In this document: positions 22,143 to 32,204 of the stretch, piece after piece
Position numbering within the stretch: the first letter of the stretch is position 1
Layout: each line of letters starts with the position of its first letter
From: a bacterium
GTDB taxonomy: Bacteria; Patescibacteriota; Gracilibacteria; BD1-5; UBA6164
Assembly: GCA_024635485.1 (NCBI GenBank)
Contig: JAGXIV010000001.1
Coordinates: 1 to 32,964 of the forward strand
Length of the DNA stretch: 32,964 nucleotides
Direction: 5' to 3'
Translations under genes and position numbers: made by a program
Notes under the pieces: model-generated
Databases searched by the model: none
Told to the model about the DNA's origin: nothing
The model's input: the letters and a program-made list of their open reading frames with translations, nothing else

Positions 22143-23192
22143 ATGAAAACTCTTCTTCTCACAGGTGGAACCTGATACATCTGATCACATTGTGCTGTTG
22201 ACGCAATACAGGCTGGATACACCATAATTATTTTAGACAATCTTGCGAATTCATCTCGTGAGGTTCTCACAGCAATAGAACAAATTGTAGCCTCATCTTC
22301 CCTTTCCAAGGGAAGAATTGAGAAGAGTTCTTGAATAAAATTCTATCAGTGAGATATCAGAAATAGTGCAGATATAGAGCAAGTATTTGCTGAAAATAGT
22401 ATTGATGCAGTTCTCCACTTTGCTGGGCTCAAGGCTGTGTGAGAAAGTACACAGAAACCGTTTGAATATTATGAAAATAATGTCGTTGGGACGATGAATC
22501 TCTTACAAGTTATGCAAAATCATAGCTGCAAGGATATTATATTCTCAAGTTCAGCAACCGTCTATAATCCCCTTGAAGTTCCTCCATTTAGCGAAGAGTC
22601 TCAAACTGGAAACACATCCAATCCTTATGGAACGACAAAATTTATAATAGAAAATATGCTCAGAGATGTGGCACTTCATTTGAATTTCAGAGTCGCTAAT
22701 TTGAGATATTTTAATCCAATCGGAGCTCATAGCTCATGACGCATAGGAGAGAATCCAAATGATATTCCGAATAATCTACTTCCCTATCTCATGAAAGTGG
22801 CATCATGAGAACTCGAGACGCTCAGTATCTATGGGAATGATTATCAAACACTTGATGGGACTGGAGTAAGAGACTATATCCACGTGAGTGACCTATCTGC
22901 ATGACACCTTGCGGCTTTGAAATGGCTCCAAAAACAAGATAGTATAGGTATTTTTGAAAGCTTTAATCTCGGAACCTGAGTCGGGACTTCCGTCCTTGAA
23001 ATGGTTCATATGACACAAGATATCACCTGAAAAAAATTCAATTATACAATTACAAAGCGAAGAAGCTGAGATATTGCCAGTGCGTATTGCAATCCAGACA
23101 AGGCTCATGAAATTCTCTGATGGAAAGCAAGTAAAAGTGTGAAACAAGCAATTGCTGATAGTTGGATATACATATCTCATAAAAATGTATAA
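22143..23192 (+). CDS. galE: UDP-glucose 4-epimerase
   Basis: 349 aa extended SDR that interconverts UDP-glucose and UDP-galactose, feeding glf. [20 protein letters not shown] (two UGA glycines), [47 protein letters not shown] (YxxxK), [31 protein letters not shown] and the C-terminal [17 protein letters not shown] and LGWKA are all present. Residues ~51-65 ([15 protein letters not shown]) replace what is normally a much shorter loop before FYQGDIRN. The added DNA contains a 9-bp inverted repeat at 22296-22316. The gene starts three bases after the flippase stop. Confidence 0.96.
22296..22316. repeat. Inverted repeat inside galE
   Basis: TCTTCCCTT, loop TCC, AAGGGAAGA: a perfect 9-bp stem with unusually high G+C for this window. 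It sits at the centre of an extra loop in GalE, so it may be a small palindromic element that inserted in frame. No second copy was noticed in the window. Confidence 0.5.
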
Positions 23193-23253
23193 GCCTATTG
23201 AACTTATCACAAAAAAAAGTATTCTATAGCCAAAATATAACAAATTAGTATTC

Positions 23254-24579
23254 ATGAAACTTACAATTTTTGGAACTGGATATGCTGGACTCGTTTCGGG
23301 AACCTGTCTCGCACAGGTCGGACACGATGTGCTGTGTATAGATATAGATGCCAGTAAAATAGACCAACTCAATAATGGAGAAATTCCTATTTATGAACCG
23401 GGACTTGCTGAACTCGTAGAACGTAATGTCAAAGCTGGCAGACTGAGATTTTCGACGAATGCTGTAGAATGAATCAAGCACGGGATTGCTATTTTTAATG
23501 CGGTTGGAACTCCTCCAGATAGAGAAAATGCCAACAAAGCTGATCTCAAATATGTGCAAGCAGTAGCTGAAACCTTTGGGCAAAATATCACTGAATACAA
23601 AGTATTTATTAATAAATCAACCGTCCCTGTTGGAACAGGAAAAATGTGTGAAGAAATCATCAAACGAGCTATATACGCTCGGGAAAAAGATACTGAATTT
23701 GATGTTGCCTCTAATCCAGAATTTCTGCGAGAAGGAACTGCTGTACAAGATTTTCTCTCTCCAGATAGAATTGTTCTTGGTTCAAGTACGGCGCGAGCTA
23801 AAAAAATACTTGATGAAATATACAGGCCTTTTGAACGAACACATACACAGATTCTTCATACTGATATTCCAAGCGCTGAACTCATTAAGTATGCAGCTAA
23901 CTGTTTCCTTGCGACAAAAATATCATTTATAAATGATATCGCAAATTTCTCAGAACTCGCAGGAGCAAATATCACTGATATTGCAGCGTGACTTGGGATG
24001 GATCCAAGAATTGGGAGAAATTTCCTCTCTGCTGGACTTGGATATGGAGGGAGTTGTCTTCCAAAAGACGTCAAAGCACTCATTGAAACAGGAAAAGAGT
24101 ACTGATACGAGTTCCAGGTTATTGGCAGTGCTGATAAAGTAAATGAAGCACAGAAAAAGATAGCCGTTCAAAAACTCACTCATAAGTTAGGAAGTCTCTC
24201 AGGAAAGACGATATCAATTTGGGGGCTTGCTTTTAAACCAGAAACGGATGATGTTCGAGAAGCTGTCAGTATGACCGTTATAGATGATTTACTGGAAGGA
24301 TGAGTCGAGCAAATTCGAGTATTTGATCCCGTTGCCATGGAGTCAATGAAATTCTTTGGAAATAGAAGTGACAAAGTCATATATTGTGAATCTAATTATG
24401 AAACCCTCGAAGACTCGGATGCGCTCATGCTCCTGACTGAATGGGATGAGTTCTTTGCTCCTGACTGGAAATCTATGAAAAAATCTATGCGATGAAATCT
24501 GATTCTCGACGGACGAAATATCTGGCATAAAAATATTGTCGAAGACTATGGATTTGAATATATTATGATAGGAAGATAA
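23254..24579 (+). CDS. ugd: UDP-glucose 6-dehydrogenase
   Basis: 441 aa NAD-dependent enzyme making UDP-glucuronate from UDP-glucose. [20 protein letters not shown] is the NAD-binding start. [79 protein letters not shown] (catalytic Cys), [24 protein letters not shown] and ILDGRNIW follow in order. By my count only 5 glycines are UGA against ~32 GGN, the opposite of glf and its neighbours. A 61-base gap separates it from galE, so an internal promoter is possible. The EamA gene overlaps its stop (TAATG). Confidence 0.97.
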
Positions 24580-25475
24580 TGATTGGAATAGTTCTCGCAC
24601 TCGCGGTTGCATTTTTGAAGTCACTGGGAGAATTGGCTTGAAAATCATATACAGATATTCAAAAAGTAGACTCACTGGATGAATATTCACTTGCTTGGGG
24701 AACCAGGCTTTTTTCATTTATTGTTCTCATCCCCTTTGTATTTTTTATAGATTTTAGTGGTTTAGACCTAAAATTTCTGGCTATTCTGCTATGAAGTTCA
24801 CTCATAAATGCTATAACCACTATTACGGCACTCAAAGCAGTGAAATACTGAGACCTCTCTCTCGTCTCCCCTCTTACAGCACTCACTATCCCATTTTTGT
24901 TTATCACTTGATTTATCATCACCTGAGAGCTTGCAAATATGTATGGAGCGCTCTGAGTAGCTATCATTTTCATAGGAACATATTTTCTTAATATTCAAGA
25001 AATCAGAGGATGATTCTTCGCTCCAATACGGGCGCTCTATGAAAATCTCTGAGCAAGATATATGCTTGTAACCGCAGTACTTTGGAGTGTGAGTGCTCCA
25101 CTTGATAAACTCTGAGTTTTACAAGTTGGAGCTATAGGATGGATGCTGCTTACTAATGCAGTAATTTCCATTGTATTTGTAGGAATTATGCTTGTTTTAT
25201 GAAAAAGTATGAATCCAAGATTTATGTTTCAGTCAAAAAATCTAAAAAAAATAGGAGCACTCAGTATTCTCGGTGGACTGTGATCTTTTCTTCAAATGCT
25301 GGCACTTAAATTCACCCTCGTTATTTATGTTATTGCGCTTAAAAGAGCCAGTGGTATTTTTAGTGTATTTCTATGATATTTCATCTACAAGGAAAAAAAT
25401 ATTCTTGCCAAATTTATCGCTGCTTCAATAATGCTTGCGTGAGTGCTCATAATTAGTATACTCTGAAATATATAA
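24579..25475 (+). CDS. EamA/DMT-family transporter
   Basis: 298 aa with about ten hydrophobic helices in two halves, the drug/metabolite transporter plan: [60 protein letters not shown], then in the second half ALYENLGARYMLVTAVLWSV, SAPLDKLGVLQVGAIG and ALKFTLVIYVIALKRASGIF. LALKF...ALKRASGIFSVFLGYFIYKEK is the typical end of the second repeat. Starts with ATG overlapping the ugd TAA. The substrate is unknown. Some DMT proteins in such clusters move polyprenyl-linked sugars, which is only a suggestion here. Confidence 0.87.
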
Positions 25476-25476
25476 C

Positions 25477-25507
25477 TTGACTAAGTTAATTTAGAAATTA
25501 TTATAAT
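25477..25507 (+). promoter_or_regulatory. Candidate promoter of the unknown 276-aa gene
   Basis: TTGACT (25477-25482) and TATAAT (25502-25507) on the plus strand with a 19-base spacer, which is longer than ideal. It starts two bases after the EamA stop and ends 23 bases before the next ATG. It suggests that the polysaccharide cluster ends at EamA and a new unit begins. Confidence 0.45.
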
Positions 25508-25530
25508 AGTATTACTTATAAGAATAATAT

Positions 25531-26361
25531 ATGACACTCTCTAAAACTATACATGGACCAATCGACTTAAGTGCTAACAATAGAACAATAGGAACCTGTT
25601 GTTATTGAGCAATAGAAGTTTCTTGAATCCCACAAGCTGTAAAGCAAGATGATGAAACATCACTTGAACTATTAAAACAATTACTGCTTTGAGAAGCTAG
25701 CTTAAATGATACTAAAAAACTTGTGAGTCATATATTATCTGCAAATTATCCACTCGATGCATATTCTCAAAAACGAGAGGGGATAAATGGATTAATTAGA
25801 ACGGAACAACTAGTTACCATTTCAACAATCAACCAAGAGACTTGAGAAATAGAATATATCTGTAGATCAAGACCTGAAGAAATATGAGTGAATACCCCTT
25901 GAAAATTAGATCCAGGAGTTTTATCGCACGGGTGAATCGACCAAGCAGGTGTAGTAAATGCATGGAGGTATGTTGCAGACAAGCTTGGAAAAAACGATAA
26001 CACACTGACACCAGAAGAATACGAAAACTATCTTAGTAATAATCCTTTTCCAGAAAATACTTCAATAGTTACTGCTGGTCACTTTATACTTGCAAATGGA
26101 AGTAATGCACGAAATAAATGAAAAGACCCTGAAAAATACACACAAAGAACTTCATGACTTTTTACGGTAAGAACTGCTGTAATGCAATCAGTTGATTATA
26201 ATGAAATAATCGAAAGACAAAAAGTACAAAGTAATATAGATTATACCAGCGTATCATTAGCTCAATGAACGGACACTTCTGATTTTTCTCCTAAGCATTG
26301 AGCTGTTCATGACTTACTCAGTGGTATATTGAATCAAATTGATGCTCTATTAGGAGATTAA
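25531..26361 (+). CDS. Hypothetical soluble protein, 276 aa
   Basis: Not recognised. Starts MTLSKTIHGPIDLSANNRTI and has no signal peptide or membrane helix. Features that might mark its family: IGTCCYGAIEVSG near the N-terminus, LDPGVLSHGGIDQAGVVNAW in the centre, TAGHFILANGSNARNKGKDP, and a short TDTSDFSPKHGAVHDLLSGI near the end. The composition is polar with many Asn and Thr. Eleven glycines are UGA and about twelve GGN, intermediate between ugd and glf. It probably has its own promoter and a weak terminator after it (26381-26409), so it may be independent of the sugar genes. Confidence 0.82.
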
Positions 26362-26380
26362 ACATTGATTTCGTTGGAAG

Positions 26381-26409
26381 AATAGTAATAATACAGCTAT
26401 TGTTTTTTT
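26381..26409 (+). terminator. Weak terminator candidate
   Basis: AATAG (26381-26385) pairs with CTATT (26397-26401), followed two bases on by a run of seven T. Five A/T-rich pairs make a weak stem; its position in the 62-base gap between two plus-strand genes is the main support. Confidence 0.3.
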
Positions 26410-26423
26410 AAATAAAATATTTT

Positions 26424-27371
26424 ATGAAACTTATCATCCAAGTCCCTTGTTTTAACGAAGAAAAAACATTGGCATCAGTTCTCTCAGAGCTTCCAACTCA
26501 GATTGACGGAATTGATATTATCGAAACGATGATTATTGATGATGGGTCATCAGATAAGACCATTGAAATAGCAAATCAATACAAAGTTGATTATATCATC
26601 AAACATAGAGGAAACAAAGGACTTGGAAATGCTTTTCGTTCAGGAGTCGAAAAGGCACTTCGTGAGTGAGCTGATATCCTTGTAAATACTGATGGGGATA
26701 ATCAATATCCTGGAAAATTTATTCCTGATCTAGTAGCTCCAATCGTTGAAGGACGCTCTGACTTTGTGATGGGAAACAGACAAACAAAAGATATTCAACA
26801 TTTTTCTCCGATTAAAAAATTCTTCCAGTGGCTTGGAAGTCTTATGGTTCGTTTTCTCTCAGGAACCAAAGTACCAGATTCAGTAAGTGGTTTTCGTGCT
26901 TATTCACGAGAAGCTCTTCTCAAACTTAACGTGACTTCTGATTTTTCTTATGCGGTAGATACACTGGTACAAGCTGGAAGTAAAAAAATTAAGATAGATT
27001 ATATCCCGATGACGACCAATAAACCAACTCGTCCATCGAGACTTTTCAAGAATATTTGGCAACATATGTACAAGACCCTCTCAATATTACTAAGAGTCTA
27101 TGCGATGTATCACCCTCTCAGACTTTTTGTGAGTCTTGCAAGTGTATTTTTTGTACTTGGGCTTCTTGGTATGATACGTTTTTCTTATTTTTACTTCACT
27201 GTAAGCGGACCAACAGGACATATACAGTCTCTTATCGTTTCAGGAGCCTTTCTCACGATAGCAACTATATTTTTTGCCCTTGGTATCATCGGAGATCTCA
27301 TTTCAAAAAATAGACGACTTATAGAGGATAATCTCTATTTCACCAAAAAAGTATACTTCGATAAAAAATAA
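26424..27371 (+). CDS. Glycosyltransferase family 2 with C-terminal membrane helices
   Basis: 315 aa from ATG 26424. MKLIIQVPCFNEEKTLASVL, MIIDDGSSDKTIEIA, KHRGNKGLGNAFRSGVEKAL, NTDGDNQYPG (metal site), VMGNRQTKDI and SVSGFRAYSREALL are the GT2 polyprenyl-phosphate-transferase landmarks. Two helices follow (~235-260 and ~272-298). Paired with a terminator just downstream. Only one glycine (in REGADI) is UGA against ~21 GGN, unlike the other glycosyltransferases here. That suggests it is an older or better-expressed chromosomal gene, possibly for general glycolipid or protein glycosylation rather than the cluster product. Confidence 0.92.
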
Positions 27372-27374
27372 ATT

Positions 27375-27408
27375 ACAAAAAATCTCTCAAAATTGAGAGA
27401 TTTTTTTT
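27375..27408 (+). terminator. Rho-independent terminator
   Basis: AATCTCTCAA (27381-27390) and TTGAGAGATT (27393-27402) with two A between, preceded by an A-run and followed by T's, beginning nine bases after the glycosyltransferase stop. Stem about nine pairs with a small loop; can act in both directions. Confidence 0.85.
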
Positions 27409-27432
27409 GCATTCATATATTTATGGTACAAT

Positions 27433-27981
27433 ATGTTTATGGTTGAAAGAATGAAAACATCACCTGCTAAGACGAATCAAAAACTTAATCCTAATTCAGA
27501 GGTTAGTTCCAACGTTCAACGCGTACTAAATATTGATTTAGAAAGAGATAGGATTTATTCTGCCAGAATATCTCAAATTGGAATCCCTATAGATCCAAGT
27601 TGAGAATATTATAGATTTTTATGAGAACTTCTAGAAGCTGAAAATCAGAGTTTAGCACGAAGTTTTAATTGTTTCGGGCTACAAAAAAACGGATGAAAAA
27701 TTTTATGAAATCTTTTCAGTTTACCTGTAAATTATTGACTCATGAATGATATATCTAAAAATAAAAAAATTCAAGTCGACGAGAAATATCCATATCCTAA
27801 CAGATTGACAAAAAAATCATCAGAACAAGTGAAAAAACAAATACAATGAATAACGCAATTTCCTCTTTTTACCTATGAATGAAAAAGTATTCAGGAGTTA
27901 TTGTGTGGGGCAAATTGCACTCAAACCTTTTGGGATTTTGCTATCACTTGCTTAAAAAATTGAATTCAACTCAAAGCTTAG
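27433..27981 (+). CDS. Hypothetical protein, 182 aa
   Basis: Not recognised. ATG 27433 is the furthest start; ATG 27439 and 27451 are in frame. Soluble and polar (MKTSPAKTNQKLNPNSEVSS near the N-terminus). It contains FNCFGLQKNGGKILGNLFSL, an alternating segment PYPNRLTKKSSEQVKKQIQG and a Cys-containing C-terminus (LLCGANCTQTFWDFAITCLK). Nine or so glycines are UGA. Its TAG (27979-27981) interlocks with the metG TAA on the other strand, four-base overlap. It could be a small effector or regulator; nothing in the sequence decides. Confidence 0.75.
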
Positions 27982-29582
27982 TTTATTTCTAATCGTTGAA
28001 ATAATGCTTCTCATTTCTGTGTAATCTTGAATATTTCTTGTTTTTCTTGAAGAAAAGCGAGTTTTCCTGATAGTAATAATTCATTATAGTCTTCTAAGCC
28101 AAGTTTTATAAACAATTCAGACATTTTCTCTGGAAAAAATGCGTAGAGAGAAAGTCCAACTTGTCTGAGTCATTCAGCGAGCGTATAGAGTACTTCTCTT
28201 GTGCCTTCTTCATCTTCTTTTATCATTTTCCAAGGTTCTTTTTCATCTGCAAATTTATTGAGCATATCAAGAAATGCAAAACTCGTATCGAGAGCTGATT
28301 TGAGATTGTACTCATTCATTCTGAGTTTTACCATATGAGCGTAGCTTGCCATTCAGGTTGATGAAAGATTGAGTGTTTCTCTATTGACTTGTTCATCAGC
28401 ATTTCACATATCTGGAGCAGCATATCACTCTGCTTCTACTTGGGTATTATGTAATCCAGTATCAAGGATTCCAGATTTTTCAGTGAGTTTCAGAGCAAGT
28501 ACTACGACTCTATTCACAAGATTTCCAAAATTATTTGCGAGTTTAGAGTTGTACGTGAGGATTGCCTGTTTTTGATCAAAATCTCCATCCTGACCAATAT
28601 TAAAAGTTGAAAGTAAATAAAGAGTGAGCATTTCTTTAGAATATGTCTCAGAAAACTCCACAGGGTCTATAGCATTTCCAAGAGATTTTGATATTTTTTG
28701 TCCATCGACCGTAAAAAATCAAGTAGTGAGAATATTTTCAGGGAGATCATATCAAGCTGACATAAGCATAGCTGGCCAATAAATTGCATGGAAGCGTATG
28801 ATATCTTTTCATACTACATGTAGGTCTGCTGGCCAAAAATCTTCGTCACCATTTTGACAAACTGTGATATAATTAAAAAGAGCATCATACCAAACATAAC
28901 TTACTTGCGACTCATCAAATGGAAGCTTAATCCCAAATTTATTGGTTTCTCGACTGACAGAAAAATCCTCAAGTCCACGTTTTGTAAACGCAATAACTTC
29001 ATTAAATCTATCTTGAGGCATGACAAACTCAGGATTCTTTGCATAAAAATCTTCAAGTTGCTGTTGATACTTCGAGAGTTTGAAAAAATAATTTTTTTCT
29101 TTAATGAGATCTGGAGCTTTTAAGTGGTCTGGACAAACTAAGACTCCATCTCTTTCAATCAGGTCATCATCTTTTTTAAAGGCTTCACATCCAACACAAT
29201 ATTTTCCTTCATATTCTCCCTGATAGATATCTCAGGCATCAAAGCTCTTTTGGAGTACTTCTCTCACAAGTTCATGATGTCGAGGCTCAGTCGTACGAAT
29301 AAAATCTGTGTACTGTATTCCTAGTCCATCCCAAACTTCTTTGTGTTTTGCAGCCATTTCATCGAGATAGGCTCATATTTCTTTGCCATCCTTTTCTGCT
29401 GATTCGACTATTTTTTGACTATTTTCATCAACTCCAGTACTAAATTTTACTCGTTTTCCAGAAACCTTTTGAAAGCGAGCTATACTATCTGCGATGAGAC
29501 TACTATAACTATGACCAATATGTGGTATACCATTGGTATAATAAATAGGAGTAGTGACAAAAAATGTGTTTTTCTCAGACAT
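27978..29582 (-). CDS. metG: Methionyl-tRNA synthetase
   Basis: 534 aa class I synthetase that charges tRNA-Met. MSEKNTFFVTTPIYYTNGIP is followed by HIGH at residues 21-24, STGVDENSQKI and a zinc knuckle (YCVGCEAF at ~127-134, VCPDH at ~147-151). SYVWYDALFNYI, HAIYWPAMLMSAGY and KISKS (~295-299, the KMSKS loop) lead to an anticodon-binding helical domain (NNFGNLVNRVVVLAL and FADEKEPWKMIK). No C-terminal tRNA-binding (EMAP-like) domain is present, so this is the short form. Most glycines are GGN with a few UGA. A 13-bp hairpin lies just upstream of the start. Ends in a four-base interlocked overlap with the convergent unknown gene. Confidence 0.97.
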
Positions 29583-29600
29583 GTTGTGTTTTTAAACATA

Positions 29601-29636
29601 AAAATATAGCACTATTTATACTGAAATAGTGCTATA
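29601..29636 (-). terminator. 13-bp hairpin between the channel gene and metG
   Basis: TATAGCACTATTT (29605-29617) and AAATAGTGCTATA (29624-29636) form a perfect 13-bp stem with a six-base loop. Reading on the minus strand it is followed by TTTT and further T's, so it works as a terminator for the channel gene. It lies 22 bases upstream of the metG start, so it could instead act as an attenuator or leader structure for metG. Confidence 0.65.
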
Positions 29637-29659
29637 AATCAAAGATAAAAAGTGGCTTC

Positions 29660-30580
29660 TTATCTCCCAAATAATTTATGAATAAATGATGTATGTCGTG
29701 AATTTACGTCTTCCGGTGAAATGATATTGGTAAAGTGTTGTTCTCCACAATTCAGACAAAAGTTTGCATGTTCATTGTTTCGGGTTTTACAGGTCCTACA
29801 TATTTTAGAATCTGTAATTTTTTGGCTTTCTGCTACATCCATAAATACCAGAATAGTAATAGAGGAAATAACAGCTAAGAGTACCGGACCTAGTAAAATA
29901 AGCAGAACACCAAAAATTTTACCTATAGCAGTAACGGGAACCATATCACCATAACCAACCGTAGACATAGTCACAAAGCCCCACCAGAGTGAAGCTGGTA
30001 TAGATGAAAAGTCTTTATTTACTGGAAATTCCACATAATATACAAAACTGGAAATAATAATAAGCAGAGAAATAAAAATACTAAAAATTGCTTTATATTC
30101 TTTATGATATTCACGTATCGTTTTTAAAAATCCAAGGGCTATTGGTGAATGAGTAGAAACCTCAAAAAGTCTCATAATTCGAAGGAGTCTGAGAACCTTG
30201 AGTATGGATAAACCAGAAAGACCAGAAAAAAAGAAGGTGAGAAAAAATGGAGCAAAAGATAGGAGGTCAATAATATTGAAGGACTTGAACGGAAAAAGAA
30301 ATTTTTCTTTTGAGCGTAATAATCTGTATAGATATTCAAGTAAAAATATAATTGAAACCACAGCATCAAGGAAAAATAAATGAATATACCAAGAAAGCGG
30401 AAGTCATTGAATTGTTTCTATAATTAAAACACTCACACTTAAAATGACACAGAGTATAATAAAATTATTCAATCTTCTGCCTAAATGACTATCAGGATCA
30501 TGAAAAATATTTTCATATTTATCTCTGTCATAGAAGGCTAAATCCTTCAGCACTTCGTATTCTAAAAGTCGTTTAAACAT
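29660..30580 (-). CDS. Voltage-gated-type potassium channel with C-terminal zinc ribbon
   Basis: 306 aa from ATG 30580. Six-helix plan: S1 ~39-60 (NNFIILCVILSVSVLIIE), S2 ~68-90, S3 ~105-122 (IIDLLSFAPFFLTFFF), S4 with spaced positives (LKVLRLLRIMRLFEV), S5 (AIFSIFISLLIIISSFVYYV), pore helix SLWWGFVTMS, filter TVGYGD, and S6 (IFGVLLILLGPVLLAVISS). The TVGYGD filter shows K+ selectivity. After S6 comes a double CxxC zinc ribbon (CRTCKTRNNEHANFCLNCGE), an uncommon cytoplasmic tail for this class. The N-terminal soluble segment (VLKDLAFYDRDKYENIFHD) is unrecognised. Probably transcribed alone: a promoter is visible upstream and a hairpin downstream. Confidence 0.93.
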
Positions 30581-30612
30581 AAAAAAACTGGAGATATATA
30601 ATATATAGCTTC

Positions 30613-30642
30613 AGTATAGCATATTCTCTCAGTGTTTTACAA
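30613..30642 (-). promoter_or_regulatory. Candidate extended -10 promoter of the channel gene
   Basis: On the minus strand TTGTAA (30642-30637), an 18-base spacer, and TATACT (30618-30613) preceded by TGC, the extended -10 form. It lies 33 bases upstream of the channel ATG and just past the end of the M48 peptidase gene. Confidence 0.5.
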
Positions 30643-30643
30643 A

Positions 30644-31873
30644 TTATTTCAGTGCTTCCAGTCGTTTTAAAACCGTTGGGTGTGAATAATAAAAAAATTC
30701 GTAGGCAGGATGAGGTCTGAGGTTTGAAAGATTATTTCGTGAGAGCTTAATAAGCGCTTCTGAGAGATGTTCTCCTGAATAATTTTCTTTTGCGTAAGCA
30801 TCAGCTTCATATTCATTTTTTCGAGAAAATATACTTGATATCATTCCAAAAATCATAGAAATAGGAGTAAAGAGGATTCAAAAAGCTACGGCTCCTAAAT
30901 GAAAACTTTGTATTTCTCATCCTAGTGCTTGTGACACTACAGGAACAGCCAAAGCCAGTGAGAATATAAAAAGAATTACTCATGTTTGAATGGTTCCAAG
31001 AGCGAGCATCTGTAGTGTATGTCTTTTTTTATAATGCCCTATTTCATGAGCTAATACCGCAACGAGCTCCTGTGTTGATAAATCTTTTATAAGTGTATCA
31101 AATAATACAATTCTCTTTTTCGGTCCAAAACCACTAAAGTAGGCATTTGCTTTTGAACTTCGTTTACTTCCATCAATCACATAGATATTATCGAGTTTAA
31201 ATCATACTTTGTCTCAAAAATCTCCAATAGCTGATCTCAGTTCTCACGCTTCAAGCGGAGTTTGTTTATTAAATAGAGGGACAATAAGACTCGAATAAAA
31301 CATCATAAAAAAGAGTGATACGAGAGTTGTTAAAATCCATGCTTAGATCCAGAAACTTGCTCAAAATATGATATAGATACATACAACAAGACTTAAAAGT
31401 GGGATTCAGATAAGAGCAGAGAGAAACAGTCATTTCAAAGCATCTATAAAAAATAGTTTTTTCGTCATCTTATTAAATCAAAATTTTTCTTCGATTACAA
31501 AAGTAGAATAATAAGAAAACGGAAGAGAAAAAAGAGTTGAGAAAAAAGAAACCGTTCCAAAGAAATACAAAGCCAAAAGAATTTCATTTTGTGTATATTG
31601 TCTAAAAAAATCATCCAGCCATCCAAATCATCCAAATACTAAAATTAGGAGCATAATGAGAAATGATGGAATGGAGCTATACCATCCAAAAGTATATTTT
31701 GCTCGTTCGTATTTCTGAGAGCTGGCATATTTCTCCGTATCGTAAATATCAGCAAGTTCCGCTGGAATAGTATCTGACCATCTGAGAGTATTGAGGTATC
31801 AAAGCACTTTTGTGAGAAGGGTTTCAGCTATAAAAATTGAAATAATAAGAATAAAAATAGTTTGAACCGTCAT
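30644..31873 (-). CDS. M48-family (Ste24-like) zinc metallopeptidase interrupted by an in-frame TAA
   Basis: 410 codons from ATG 31873 to the stop at 30644. The N-terminal part has the CAAX-prenyl-protease/Ste24 plan: membrane helices, the AELADIYDTEKYASSQKYER motif, STFVIEEKFGFNKMTKK, then SFWI followed by TAA (31345-31343) and AWILTTLVSLFFMMFY. The catalytic half continues with PLFNKQTPLEAGELRSAIGD, NIYVIDGSKRSSKANAYF, SGFGPKKRIVLFDTLI, VAVLAHEIGHYKKRH (HExxH, ~275-279), NEYEADAYA (third ligand) and a C-terminal YSHPTVLKRLEAL. The TAA sits where the family normally has Trp (W-x-A-W). The frame is unbroken on both sides. From ATG 31306 the catalytic half could still be made as ~220 aa. Real nonsense mutation, readthrough or sequencing error are all possible. 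Confidence 0.88.
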
Positions 31874-31949
31874 GAAAAATTGGTAAGAAAATAGTATTTG
31901 AGTATTCTAAGTGAAAAAAGTGAAATTAGAAATTATTTTTCTCCTAAAA

Positions 31950-32204
31950 ATGTATAGCGTCTATATCCTCAAATGCTCCGATAATTCACTCTATACTTGA
32001 ATTACGAATAATATAGAGAAGAGACTCAAGATGCATGCTTGAGAGATTCCTGGCTGAGCAAAATACACAAAATCACGTCTTCCTCTCAAGCTCGTCTATT
32101 CACAAGAAATATGAGATAGGTCTGAAGCCACAAAAAAAGAGCTTCAAATTAAGAAGCTCTCTCGAGAAAAAAAACTTGAACTTATTTGAAACATAGATTA
32201 TTAA
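31950..32204 (+). CDS. GIY-YIG domain protein (UPF0213/YhbQ-like)
   Basis: 84 aa. MYSVYILKCSDNSLYTGITN carries the two-part VYI...YTG form of the GIY-YIG nuclease signature (Gly of YTG is UGA). IEKRLKMHAGEIPGGAKYTK, RLPLKLVYSQEIGDRSEATK (conserved Arg and Glu) and KELQIKKLSREKKLELIG follow. This is the stand-alone single-domain family, proposed to act on branched or damaged DNA or RNA; the precise substrate is not known. Divergent from the M48 gene (76-base gap). Its TAA interlocks with the stop of the convergent gene. Confidence 0.93.

Noticed and set aside
23391-24380. Several antisense and alternate-frame open frames across ugd
   Set aside because: No family features and all overlap the strongly conserved ugd frame; they reflect low stop density in other frames.
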